A DNA stretch of 64,000 nucleotides from Sneathiella sp. HT1-7 (GTDB lineage Bacteria; Pseudomonadota; Alphaproteobacteria; Sneathiellales; Sneathiellaceae). The first letter of the stretch is position 1, and each line of letters begins with the position of its first letter. The stretch lies in the NCBI RefSeq assembly GCF_020731145.1, contig NZ_JAJFZN010000003.1, forward strand, positions 310,001-374,000, given 5' to 3'. The notes beneath the pieces were generated by a model, which ran no database searches, had not been told where the DNA came from, and saw nothing but the letters and a program-made list of their open reading frames with translations. The position numbers and the translations under genes are program-made. Shown piece after piece: positions 56,161 through 64,000 of this stretch.

Positions 56161-57282
56161 ATGATTTGGAATGTATCAAAGACCGGAATTGGAAAGTCTG
56201 AGCATTCTCGACATGGGAAATTGCTGATTTCCTGTCTGGTATTGGCTATGGCGGCTCTTATTGCACCGACTCTGGCACAAGCTCAAAGCAACAGTGAAGT
56301 TCGGGCACTGGCCGATCGGATCAACCGGCTGGAGCAGGATATCACGGATATGCAGCGTACGGTCTATAGCGGTGCAGCGCCCGCGCCCCGACCCGCCGCG
56401 CCCAGTGGTTCCTCTGCCTTACCCGCAACATCCGGTGGCTCCATCAGTCAAGATGGGCTCGCGCTTCTTTTGCAGCGTATTAGTGCCCTGGAAGATGAGC
56501 AGCGCCGCCTGACGGGTGCGCAGGAAGAAGCCCGCTTCAAGATTACCCAGATGTCGACCCGGCTCGATAAGCTGGTAAAAGATGTCGATTTTCGGCTGAC
56601 CGATATTGAACGGCGTCTTGGCACGTCAGGTGCTCCAGTTGGAACTTCCGATAATTCTACGGGCGCAATCACATCTCCCACGTCACTTACATCCGGGGCG
56701 GTGACGAACTCAGGAACGACCGGGAGCACGTCATCGACAGCCCCTGTTGTAGTAGGGGGTGAAAGTCTGCCCACCGGTAGTAAGGTTCTGGGAACACTCC
56801 CAGCAAATAACAACGGCACGCCCGCGGCGGCGAGCTCTACGGGAACCGGATCGGCAGTTGCCTCTACGGCTCCTGCTGGCGGCGGACTACCCGCCGGTTC
56901 AGCCTCCGATCAGTATAACTACGCCATTTCTCTCGTGCGGGAAGACCGCTACGACGATGCGGAAGTCGCTTTTACGGAATTCCTCAAGCTCCATAAAGAC
57001 AACGATCTCGCCGGTAACGCGCAATATTGGCTCGGGGAAACTTTTTATGTACGCGGCGATTTTCCGAATGCAGCCTCGGCCTTTTTTGAAGGGTACCAGA
57101 ACTATCCCGACAGCACCAAAGCGGCGGATAACTTACTGAAGCTGGCCATGACTCTTGGACGGATGGACCAGAAGGAGGAGGCCTGCGCCACTTTCGCCCA
57201 AATGGATAAGCAGTTTAATCAGGTGCCCGCCAGATTGCGGCAGACCGCAGATCGGGAAAAGCAGAAATTCGGCTGCAAATGA
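56161..57282 (+). CDS. cpoB: Tol-Pal cell division coordinator CpoB (YbgF)
   Basis: The 373-residue protein has a signal peptide with a long basic head (hydrophobic core LLISCLVLAMAALIAPTLAQAQ), a coiled coil for trimer formation (EVRALADRINRLEQDITDMQ), a Ser/Thr/Gly-rich middle, and C-terminal TPR repeats (YNYAISLVREDRYDDAEVAFTEFLKLH). The ATG at 56161 follows GAGGAAAGG; the frame is open to 56038 inside the terminator, which is unlikely. CpoB links Tol to peptidoglycan synthesis. Confidence 0.9.
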   Translation: MIWNVSKTGIGKSEHSRHGKLLISCLVLAMAALIAPTLAQAQSNSEVRALADRINRLEQDITDMQRTVYSGAAPAPRPAAPSGSSALPATSGGSISQDGLALLLQRISALEDEQRRLTGAQEEARFKITQMSTRLDKLVKDVDFRLTDIERRLGTSGAPVGTSDNSTGAITSPTSLTSGAVTNSGTTGSTSSTAPVVVGGESLPTGSKVLGTLPANNNGTPAAASSTGTGSAVASTAPAGGGLPAGSASDQYNYAISLVREDRYDDAEVAFTEFLKLHKDNDLAGNAQYWLGETFYVRGDFPNAASAFFEGYQNYPDSTKAADNLLKLAMTLGRMDQKEEACATFAQMDKQFNQVPARLRQTADREKQKFGCK

Positions 57283-57291
57283 GGCACTGCC

Positions 57292-58632
57292 GTGCCTGAA
57301 CTTCTAAGCGTTTCCCGACTTCCTGAATTTTTTAGTGACACCCTTCAAGGTATGTTGCCGGAAGGCCCGCCAAACCGGTTGGCGGTCGCGGTTTCCGGTG
57401 GTTCGGATAGTATGGCGCTCGTGCTCTTGGCCAAGGACTGGGCGGATCGAAACGGAATTTCTCTGACAGCTTTGACAGTTGATCATGGTTTGCGCACCAG
57501 TTCTGCGGATGAAGCAATTCAAGTCAAAGACTGGCTTGAGGCGCGAGGAATAGAGACACGCATCCTCCACTGGACCGGGCCCTATCCCAAAACCGGTGTT
57601 CAAGAAGCCGCTCGCAACGCCCGCTATCAATTGATGGAAGAGACCTGCTTACTGGCGGGGATCGGCGCGCTGTTGCTTGGGCATCAGCTGGAAGATCAGC
57701 TTGAAACCCTGTTGATGAGACTCTCTAAGGGGAGCGGGTTGGAGGGGCTTACCGCCATGCAGAGAGTGAGGGAGCGGGGACGGCTCCGTCTAATGCGTCC
57801 GCTTTTAACCGTGCGCCGTGAAATATTGCGCAACTATCTTCAGGCCGAGAAGCAGGGCTGGATCGACGATCCCAGCAATGAAAATCCTATCTACACCCGG
57901 ACCCGAGTCGGGGCCGTACTGACGGAGATGCAGCAACTCCCAGGGAGTAATATCGAAGCAATTGCGCTTTCTCTTGCGCGGTTGCAACGTGCCTGTGAAA
58001 GCCTTGACATATTGGCCCGACAAAAGATTGATGCGCACTGTGAGGTCAGTCCACTCGGCTTTATCCGGATGCCGGAAATGGCACTCGATGACTGCCCGGA
58101 TGAACTGGCGCTTCGAATTCTTTCCGCTTCTCTCAGCTGCGTCGGGGGTGGACAGCGGATCAAGCTCTCTGCGCTTGAACAACTCTATCAGCGGCTTTTT
58201 AAAGATCGGTCCAACAAAAGCGGCACAATATCGGGCGCGCAAATCCATAAAACCGGGATGGGTTGGTTGTTCTGTCGGGAGCCGGGCCGTGCAGGTCTTC
58301 CCGTGATTGACCTTAATACGGGTCAATGGGAATGGTTTTGGGATAACCGCTTTATCGTGAGCGACACCACGCCGGGCACACCATTGCCGACCGGGCTGTC
58401 ACTTCGTGCAATGGGGGTAGATGGATGGCGGCAATTGCAGGAAGATGCCGATTCCAAGCTTTTCTCGGATATTCCCGCCCGCGTCCGCCATAGCCTGCCC
58501 GCGCTCTGGTCCGAGGGAGAAATTGTCGCGGCGCCGCTGTTGTTTTCGGAGAAAAGCTCGGAATTCGGGCATAATCAGAGGTTTAACATGCAATTTCGGG
58601 CATTTTACTGGATGACCGACCCGAATTTGTGA
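57292..58632 (+). CDS. tilS: tRNA(Ile)-lysidine synthetase
   Basis: The 446-residue enzyme has the PP-loop SGGSDSMAL near residue 35, VDHGLRTSSADEA and LLGHQLEDQLETLLMRLSKGSGLEGL. It converts C34 of the minor tRNA-Ile to lysidine so that it reads AUA. The start is GTG at 57292 with GAGG seven bases ahead, ten bases after cpoB. Confidence 0.94.
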   Translation: MPELLSVSRLPEFFSDTLQGMLPEGPPNRLAVAVSGGSDSMALVLLAKDWADRNGISLTALTVDHGLRTSSADEAIQVKDWLEARGIETRILHWTGPYPKTGVQEAARNARYQLMEETCLLAGIGALLLGHQLEDQLETLLMRLSKGSGLEGLTAMQRVRERGRLRLMRPLLTVRREILRNYLQAEKQGWIDDPSNENPIYTRTRVGAVLTEMQQLPGSNIEAIALSLARLQRACESLDILARQKIDAHCEVSPLGFIRMPEMALDDCPDELALRILSASLSCVGGGQRIKLSALEQLYQRLFKDRSNKSGTISGAQIHKTGMGWLFCREPGRAGLPVIDLNTGQWEWFWDNRFIVSDTTPGTPLPTGLSLRAMGVDGWRQLQEDADSKLFSDIPARVRHSLPALWSEGEIVAAPLLFSEKSSEFGHNQRFNMQFRAFYWMTDPNL

Positions 58633-58661
58633 TAATTATCGTCGATTGGCTAAATGCCCTA

Positions 58662-58689
58662 TTGGAACTTGACGTTAACAGATTATATC
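58662..58689 (+). promoter_or_regulatory. candidate promoter of ftsH
   Basis: TTGGAA (58662-58667) and TATATC (58684-58689) have a 16-base spacer and lie about 80 bases ahead of ftsH. The overlapping CTTGACG could hint at heat-shock control but no matching -10 is seen. Confidence 0.35.
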
Positions 58690-58767
58690 TAGAACTAATC
58701 CATACTATCGGATGAATATTACGACGAACGGATCGGACTTAGTCCGAAGTGGGAAGGAAATAATTTC

Positions 58768-60693
58768 GTGAATCTTTTTGGCAAGAACATAGTGCTCTGG
58801 GTAATCATCGCATTACTCGTTGTGGCGCTTTTCAATATTTTCAATGATCCTTCCCCGAGGAATGCCGGTTTATCGATGCCTTATTCGACGTTCCTCGATG
58901 AAGTTGAAAACGGCCGGGTGAAAAATGTCACCATTCAGGGGCCGAATATCAAGGGCGTTACCGATGATGGCCGCGCCTTCACAACCTACGCACCTGAAGA
59001 CAGCACGCTTGTCAGTAAGTTAAGCGAGCATGGGGTTATCATCAACGCGGCCCCGAAGGAAGAGGGAAGCGTGCTGATGGCGACGTTGCTGTCCTGGTTC
59101 CCGATGCTGCTCCTGATCGGGGTGTGGATATTCTTTATGCGCCAGATGCAGGGCGGCGGCGGCAAGGCCATGGGCTTTGGCAAGTCGAAAGCGAAGCTGC
59201 TGACTGAGAAACATGGCCGTGTGACATTTGAAGATGTCGCCGGGATTGAGGAAGCGAAGGAAGAACTTGAAGAAGTAGTCGACTTCCTGAAAAACCCGCA
59301 GAAATATCAGCGCCTTGGCGGCAAGATTCCGAAAGGCGTTCTGTTGATCGGGCCTCCCGGTACGGGTAAGACGCTGCTGGCTCGTTCTGTCGCAGGTGAG
59401 GCGAATGTCCCGTTCTTCACGATATCCGGCTCCGACTTTGTCGAAATGTTCGTTGGTGTCGGCGCAAGCCGTGTCCGCGACATGTTCGAACAGGGCAAGA
59501 AAAACGCCCCCTGCATTATCTTCATTGACGAAATTGACGCCGTTGGCCGTCATCGTGGCGCCGGTCTTGGCGGCGGGAATGACGAACGCGAACAGACCCT
59601 CAACCAGATGCTGGTGGAGATGGATGGCTTTGAAGCCAACGAAGGTGTGATCCTGTTGGCCGCGACCAACCGTCCGGACGTACTTGATCCGGCACTGTTG
59701 CGCCCCGGTCGTTTTGACCGTCAGGTTGTGGTGCCGAATCCGGATATCATCGGCCGTGAGAAAATTCTCAAAGTACATATGCGCAAAGTTCCTCTGGCGC
59801 AGGATGTAAATGCTCGCACAATCGCGCGCGGTACACCGGGCTTCTCGGGCGCTGACCTTGCCAACCTCGTGAATGAGGCGGCGCTTCTTGCGGCGCGTAA
59901 ATCACGCCGGCTGGTGACACAGCAGGAGTTTGAGGAAGCCAAAGACAAGGTCATGATGGGCACCGAGCGTCGCTCAATGGTCATGTCCGAAGATGAGAAA
60001 AAACTGACCGCCTATCATGAAGGCGGCCATGCACTCGTCGGCATGCATATGAAGGCATCTGACCCGATCCATAAGGCGACAATCATTCCGCGTGGTCGTG
60101 CGCTTGGTATGGTCATGCGCCTGCCGGAAAAGGACAGTTACTCGCTACGTCGGGATCAATGTCTGGCCCATCTTGCGGTTGCCATGGGTGGCCGGGTGGC
60201 TGAGGAAATGATCTTTGGTCATGATGCTGTTACAACCGGTGCCTCAGGCGATATCAAGATGGCGACCGACATGGCCCGCCGGATGGTTACTGAATGGGGT
60301 CTTTCCGACAAGCTTGGCCCACTTCTCTATGGTGCTAATCAGGAAGAGGTTTTCCTCGGTCATTCGGTGTCGCAGCAGAAGAATATGTCTGACGCAACGG
60401 CAGATGTCATTGATCAGGAAGTCCGCCGCTTTGTTGAGGAAGGCGAGGCAACTGCCCGCAAGATCCTGAATGAGCATGTGGATCAACTGCACCGGATCGC
60501 TAAAGGCCTTCTGGAGTATGAAACGCTCAGTGGGGATGAAATCAAGATTCTGATGGATGGCGGCGATATCAACCGTCCGGAAGATGTTGATACCCCTGCC
60601 GACAGCGGACCGAGTTCAACCGTACCCGAAGCCGATGGCCATAAGAAGCCCGGCGGACCGGGTCTGGAACCGGAACCGCAACCTGGCTCATAA
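58768..60693 (+). CDS. ftsH: ATP-dependent zinc metalloprotease FtsH
   Basis: The 641-residue membrane protease has two membrane helices (about 6-24 and 110-127), an AAA module with Walker A GPPGTGKT near 195, Walker [13 protein letters not shown] and the second region of homology, then the zinc site HEGGH near 417. It degrades membrane and regulatory proteins. The tail (about the last 40 residues) is rich in Pro, Gly and Asp. The start is GTG with AAGGAA ahead. Confidence 0.97.
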   Translation: MNLFGKNIVLWVIIALLVVALFNIFNDPSPRNAGLSMPYSTFLDEVENGRVKNVTIQGPNIKGVTDDGRAFTTYAPEDSTLVSKLSEHGVIINAAPKEEGSVLMATLLSWFPMLLLIGVWIFFMRQMQGGGGKAMGFGKSKAKLLTEKHGRVTFEDVAGIEEAKEELEEVVDFLKNPQKYQRLGGKIPKGVLLIGPPGTGKTLLARSVAGEANVPFFTISGSDFVEMFVGVGASRVRDMFEQGKKNAPCIIFIDEIDAVGRHRGAGLGGGNDEREQTLNQMLVEMDGFEANEGVILLAATNRPDVLDPALLRPGRFDRQVVVPNPDIIGREKILKVHMRKVPLAQDVNARTIARGTPGFSGADLANLVNEAALLAARKSRRLVTQQEFEEAKDKVMMGTERRSMVMSEDEKKLTAYHEGGHALVGMHMKASDPIHKATIIPRGRALGMVMRLPEKDSYSLRRDQCLAHLAVAMGGRVAEEMIFGHDAVTTGASGDIKMATDMARRMVTEWGLSDKLGPLLYGANQEEVFLGHSVSQQKNMSDATADVIDQEVRRFVEEGEATARKILNEHVDQLHRIAKGLLEYETLSGDEIKILMDGGDINRPEDVDTPADSGPSSTVPEADGHKKPGGPGLEPEPQPGS

Positions 60694-60703
60694 GGACAGT
60701 TTA

Positions 60704-61570
60704 ATGAGTGAGACGAATAAGGGCTCCGCTTCATCGCGGGGCCTTTCTTCTATGACAGCCAATGACGCGTCGCGCCCCTTAATCATGGGGATCGTGAACG
60801 TTACGCCTGACAGCTTCTCTGACGGCGGGCAGCATTCAAGCATTGATGCTGCAATCGCCCATGCCCGCCAGTTGGTTTCGGAAGGGGCGGATATCCTTGA
60901 TATCGGGGGGGAGAGCACCCGACCCGGCGCCAATGCGATTAGTGTGCAGGAAGAATGTGCGCGTGTTGTGCCGGTGATCGACGGCTGCCGCGATCTTGGT
61001 GTCACGATCTCCATCGATAGCCGGAAAGCAGATGTAATGGCCGCGGCGGTCGCGGCGGGCGCCACTTTAATTAACGACGTCAGCGCCCTTGAATATGATC
61101 CTAGCAGTCTCAATTTCGTGGCGGAAAGCGGCCTGCCGGTTTGCCTGATGCATAGCCTTGCAGACCCCAAGGTCATGCAGGACAATCCCAGCTACGACGA
61201 CGTGGTTGCCGATGTCATGGCTTACTTGCGCGGGCGGGTTGAGGTTTGCGAAGCGGCGGGTATTGCGCGGGGTAATATTATTGTCGATCCGGGCATCGGC
61301 TTTGGCAAAACGGTCGATCATAATCTTCTGCTGATCAAGTCGCTGTCAGCGTTTCAGGCACTTGGCTGTGATATTCTGCTCGGGGCATCACGAAAATCTT
61401 TTATTGGACGTATAACACACGAACCGGAGGCATCTAAACGCATCATCGGATCGGTCGCTGTTGCCCTTCATGGCGCACAAGCAGGCGCCCGGATTTTGCG
61501 GGTTCATGACGTTAAGGAAACCCGCCAGGCTCTTGAAATATGGCGGGCAATTGATAACGCCTCTTTTTAG
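60704..61570 (+). CDS. folP: dihydropteroate synthase
   Basis: The 288-residue enzyme has IMGIVNVTPDSFSDGGQH, DIGGESTRPGA and ASRKSFIGRI of FolP. It joins p-aminobenzoate to the pterin and is the sulfonamide target. The ATG at 60704 follows AAGGACAG, ten bases after ftsH; the frame upstream lies inside ftsH. About 25 residues precede the core, slightly longer than usual. Confidence 0.95.
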   Translation: MSETNKGSASSRGLSSMTANDASRPLIMGIVNVTPDSFSDGGQHSSIDAAIAHARQLVSEGADILDIGGESTRPGANAISVQEECARVVPVIDGCRDLGVTISIDSRKADVMAAAVAAGATLINDVSALEYDPSSLNFVAESGLPVCLMHSLADPKVMQDNPSYDDVVADVMAYLRGRVEVCEAAGIARGNIIVDPGIGFGKTVDHNLLLIKSLSAFQALGCDILLGASRKSFIGRITHEPEASKRIIGSVAVALHGAQAGARILRVHDVKETRQALEIWRAIDNASF

Positions 61571-61627
61571 ACATGTTTTAAGGGTTTTCTGTTAGGGTGT
61601 TGCCGAATTTTATTTAGAGACAGAGCC

Positions 61628-62977
61628 ATGACACGAAAATATTTTGGAACTGACGGCATTCGCGGCACGGCGAATAAGGAGCCGATGACCGCAGAGATCG
61701 CCCTCAAAGTGGGTAAATCCGCAGGCAAGAAATTCGCCGGGCGTGGCGATTTTCGTCATCGTGTCGTGATCGGCAAGGATACCCGTCTCTCGGGCTATAT
61801 GGTGGAGCCTGCTTTGACCGCCGGCTTTACCTCGGTCGGGATGGATGTGATTCTTGTCGGACCGCTCCCCACGCCAGCGATCGCCATGCTGACCCGCTCG
61901 CTCCGGGCGGATATCGGGGTGATGATTTCCGCGTCCCATAACTCATTCGAGGATAACGGCATCAAGCTTTTCGGCCCCGATGGCTATAAGTTATCCGACG
62001 AAGTAGAAAAAAGCATAGAAGCCGACATCATTGACGACAGCAATATTGTGCTGGCGGATCCGGCGAAGCTAGGTAGAGCGCAGCGTCTCGATGACGCGCG
62101 TGGTCGCTATATCGAATTTGCCAAAAGCAGTTTCCCCCGAAACCAACTCCTGAAGGGGCTTAAAATCGTTGTCGATTGCGCGAACGGCGCAGCCTATAAG
62201 GTGGCGCCGACAGTGCTCTGGGAGTTGGAGGCAGATGTCATCTCCATGGGTGTCTCTCCCAACGGATTTAATATCAATGATGGCTGTGGTTCAACCTCGA
62301 CGGATGCTATGTGCGCCCGTGTCGTTGAAGAAGGGGCCGATCTCGGCATTGCCCTTGATGGGGATGCAGATCGGTTGTTGATCTGCGATGAGAAGGGGCG
62401 ACTGATTGACGGAGACCAGCTCATGGCGCTGATCGCCCGAACCTGGCAACGTCGCGAAAAGCTTCAGGGTGGCGGTATCGTATCAACGGTTATGTCCAAT
62501 ATGGGGCTTGAGAAATTCTTGGAGGATCGCGGCCTGATCCTCGCGCGGACCAATGTTGGCGATCGTTATGTTGTTGAACATATGCGTGAGCATGGTTTTA
62601 ACGTCGGCGGAGAGCAGTCGGGACATATTGTCCTCAATGATTATAGCACAACGGGTGACGGCCTGATTGCCGCGCTTCAAGTCCTGTCCGTGATCGTAGA
62701 AGAGGGCCGACCGGTCAGCGAGGTATGCCATAATTTTGATCCTTGGCCGCAGATTCTCAAGAATGTGCGGTATGGGACAGGGGATCCACTCTCCGGCGAC
62801 GCTGTGCAGAAGGCAATCCGGGACGGGGAAATCCGACTCGGAAATGAAGGACGGCTCTTAATCCGAAAATCCGGGACGGAACCGCTGATCCGCGTGATGG
62901 GCGAGGGAACGAACGACAGCCTGGTTAATGAGATTGTCGATAATATAGTCAATGAGGTTACTGCCTCAGTTGGCTGA
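61628..62977 (+). CDS. glmM: phosphoglucosamine mutase
   Basis: The 449-residue enzyme has [13 protein letters not shown], the phosphoserine loop [14 protein letters not shown], the Mg loop [16 protein letters not shown] and [19 protein letters not shown]. It makes glucosamine-1-phosphate for wall and lipopolysaccharide. It follows folP in the standard ftsH-folP-glmM order. Confidence 0.96.
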   Translation: MTRKYFGTDGIRGTANKEPMTAEIALKVGKSAGKKFAGRGDFRHRVVIGKDTRLSGYMVEPALTAGFTSVGMDVILVGPLPTPAIAMLTRSLRADIGVMISASHNSFEDNGIKLFGPDGYKLSDEVEKSIEADIIDDSNIVLADPAKLGRAQRLDDARGRYIEFAKSSFPRNQLLKGLKIVVDCANGAAYKVAPTVLWELEADVISMGVSPNGFNINDGCGSTSTDAMCARVVEEGADLGIALDGDADRLLICDEKGRLIDGDQLMALIARTWQRREKLQGGGIVSTVMSNMGLEKFLEDRGLILARTNVGDRYVVEHMREHGFNVGGEQSGHIVLNDYSTTGDGLIAALQVLSVIVEEGRPVSEVCHNFDPWPQILKNVRYGTGDPLSGDAVQKAIRDGEIRLGNEGRLLIRKSGTEPLIRVMGEGTNDSLVNEIVDNIVNEVTASVG

Positions 62978-63002
62978 TAAAAATAAGACATAAGAGGGTA
63001 GT

Positions 63003-63806
63003 ATGCAGGGGCGTGTATTGATTATCGCCGGATCGGATTCCGGCGGTGGGGCAGGTATTCAGGCGGATATTAAGACGGTAACGGCCCTTGGTGGCTATGC
63101 GGCGACGGCGATAACCGCGCTGACGGCACAAAATACCCTTGGTGTTGAGGAGATTGAGGCGGTTTCTGCTCCCTTCGTCGCGCAGCAGATTGACGTTGTC
63201 TTAAGAGATATTGGTGCAGATGCCATCAAAATCGGTATGCTCCATCGAAAAGAAGTGGTGGATGCCGTCGCGGGTCTGTTTGATCATCTCGATAAATTGC
63301 CGCCGGTCGTGCTCGATCCGGTAATGATTGCCAAAGGCGGCGCGAGTCTGATCGCAGAAGAGGCGAGCGACGCCATAAAAAAACGCCTGATCGGGCCGCA
63401 TACTCTTGTTCTCACCCCGAATATTCCGGAGGCTGAACAGCTTACCGGCATGAAGATCAACAATCTGACCGATATGGAAAAGGCGGGCCGTCTTCTGCTC
63501 GATATGGGTCCCGTCGCTGTATTAATGAAGGGCGGGCATAGCGAAGGGGCTGAAATTGTCGATCTTCTTGTTTCACCAGAAGGGGTCCAGACTTTTTCAC
63601 ATCGACGGATTGAGACGCCCCATACTCATGGCACGGGCTGCACACTGTCATCGGCTATTGCAACAGGCATTGCGCAAGGTCTATCGGTCCCGGCGGCCGT
63701 TGCCCGTGCCATTCGCTATGTGGAAAACGCGATCTTTGAGGCACCCGGCATCGGCGCCGGTCACGGACCGCTCAATCACGGGCATACAGTGGGGCGGTTT
63801 GAATAG
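63003..63806 (+). CDS. thiD: hydroxymethylpyrimidine/phosphomethylpyrimidine kinase
   Basis: The 267-residue ribokinase-fold enzyme has IAGSDSGGGAGIQADIKTVTALGGYAATAITALTAQNT and DPVMIAKGGASLI, with GTGCTLSSAIATGIAQG near the end. It phosphorylates HMP and HMP-P for thiamine synthesis, supplying ThiE. It is 25 bases after glmM. Confidence 0.94.
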   Translation: MQGRVLIIAGSDSGGGAGIQADIKTVTALGGYAATAITALTAQNTLGVEEIEAVSAPFVAQQIDVVLRDIGADAIKIGMLHRKEVVDAVAGLFDHLDKLPPVVLDPVMIAKGGASLIAEEASDAIKKRLIGPHTLVLTPNIPEAEQLTGMKINNLTDMEKAGRLLLDMGPVAVLMKGGHSEGAEIVDLLVSPEGVQTFSHRRIETPHTHGTGCTLSSAIATGIAQGLSVPAAVARAIRYVENAIFEAPGIGAGHGPLNHGHTVGRFE

Positions 63807-63882
63807 CTTTAGCTATTCTTTGAAAACACCTTTTGATAGTATTGATGTGGTAAAATAATTACTCATTCGATAGGAATAAGGC

Positions 63883-64000
63883 ATGGCTTATTTTAAACAC
63901 GCTTTATTGGGCGTTGGCTTGATATTTTTTGTTGGATCTGGTGCCGTGCATGGAGCGGAGTCCACAGCAAAAATTGAAGCCATCGATGAACTCCTGAGAG
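63883..64000 (+). CDS. start of a secreted protein (cut by window end)
   Basis: Thirty-nine codons are visible from the ATG at 63883. They encode a signal peptide (MAYFKHALLGVGLIFFVGSG, likely cleavage near VHGAE) and the beginning of a mature region (STAKIEAIDELLR). AGGAATAAGGC precedes the start. The family cannot be told from this fragment. Confidence 0.6.
   Translation, partial: MAYFKHALLGVGLIFFVGSGAVHGAESTAKIEAIDELLR

Overview
The window looks like a chromosomal segment of an alphaproteobacterium with moderate G+C. This rests on gene order and family types: yebC-ruvCAB-ybgC-tolQRAB-pal-cpoB-tilS-ftsH-folP-glmM-thiD, a zapA-6S RNA-5-FTHF cyclo-ligase block, an RcdA/DUF1465 protein, a fused 1,160-residue indolepyruvate oxidoreductase, and an L31 protein without the zinc-type cysteines. 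A Rhodospirillales/Sneathiella-like host is a guess from general gene content, not shown by the sequence. No tRNA, rRNA, CRISPR array, transposase or phage gene is visible.

Left part (1-16.7 kb): a cut-off kynurenine-formamidase-like hydrolase; a TAXI-type periplasmic binding protein fused in transcription to a PAS sensor kinase; a LysE exporter divergent from a MocR-type regulator with two GACAAT/ATTGTC palindromes between them; a DUF454 membrane protein; then a tight operon encoding a complete LivKHMGF-type ABC importer, a fused indolepyruvate:ferredoxin oxidoreductase and a TfoX-like protein, followed by an AEC-family transporter. The operon reads as uptake plus oxidative decarboxylation of an amino-acid-derived or aryl 2-oxo acid.

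Middle (16.7-38.2 kb): a strongly AT-rich KAP-family NTPase gene wedged between two host genes; EttA; a GST; a lipoprotein; dTDP-rhamnose genes rfbCBD without rfbA; a thioesterase; a lipoprotein reading frame that seems to be frameshifted; CadD-like and aspartoacylase-like genes; an Hsp20 gene with a sigma-32-like promoter and a ROSE-like RNA thermometer; rcdA-like; rpmE; an MsbA-like exporter; and a five-gene minus-strand operon joining an OmpA-like protein, a MotA/ExbB-like and a MotB-like protein to two glycosyltransferases. A small membrane protein plus YbjQ and an MDR quinone oxidoreductase follow.

Right part (38.2-64 kb): minus-strand central-carbon genes tkt-gap-pgk-fba with thiE, efp and suhB; then, on the plus strand, a DUF4164-like protein, zapA, 6S RNA, fau, ymdB-like, yebC, ruvCAB, the full Tol-Pal set, tilS, ftsH, folP, glmM, thiD and the start of a secreted protein. 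Two separate ion-driven motor sets (the MotAB-like pair and TolQR) thus lie in one window, both next to envelope functions. The points most worth a second look are the motor/glycosyltransferase operon, the lone KAP NTPase, the orphan TAXI-kinase pair, the hsp20 leader, the 6S RNA and the frameshifted lipoprotein.
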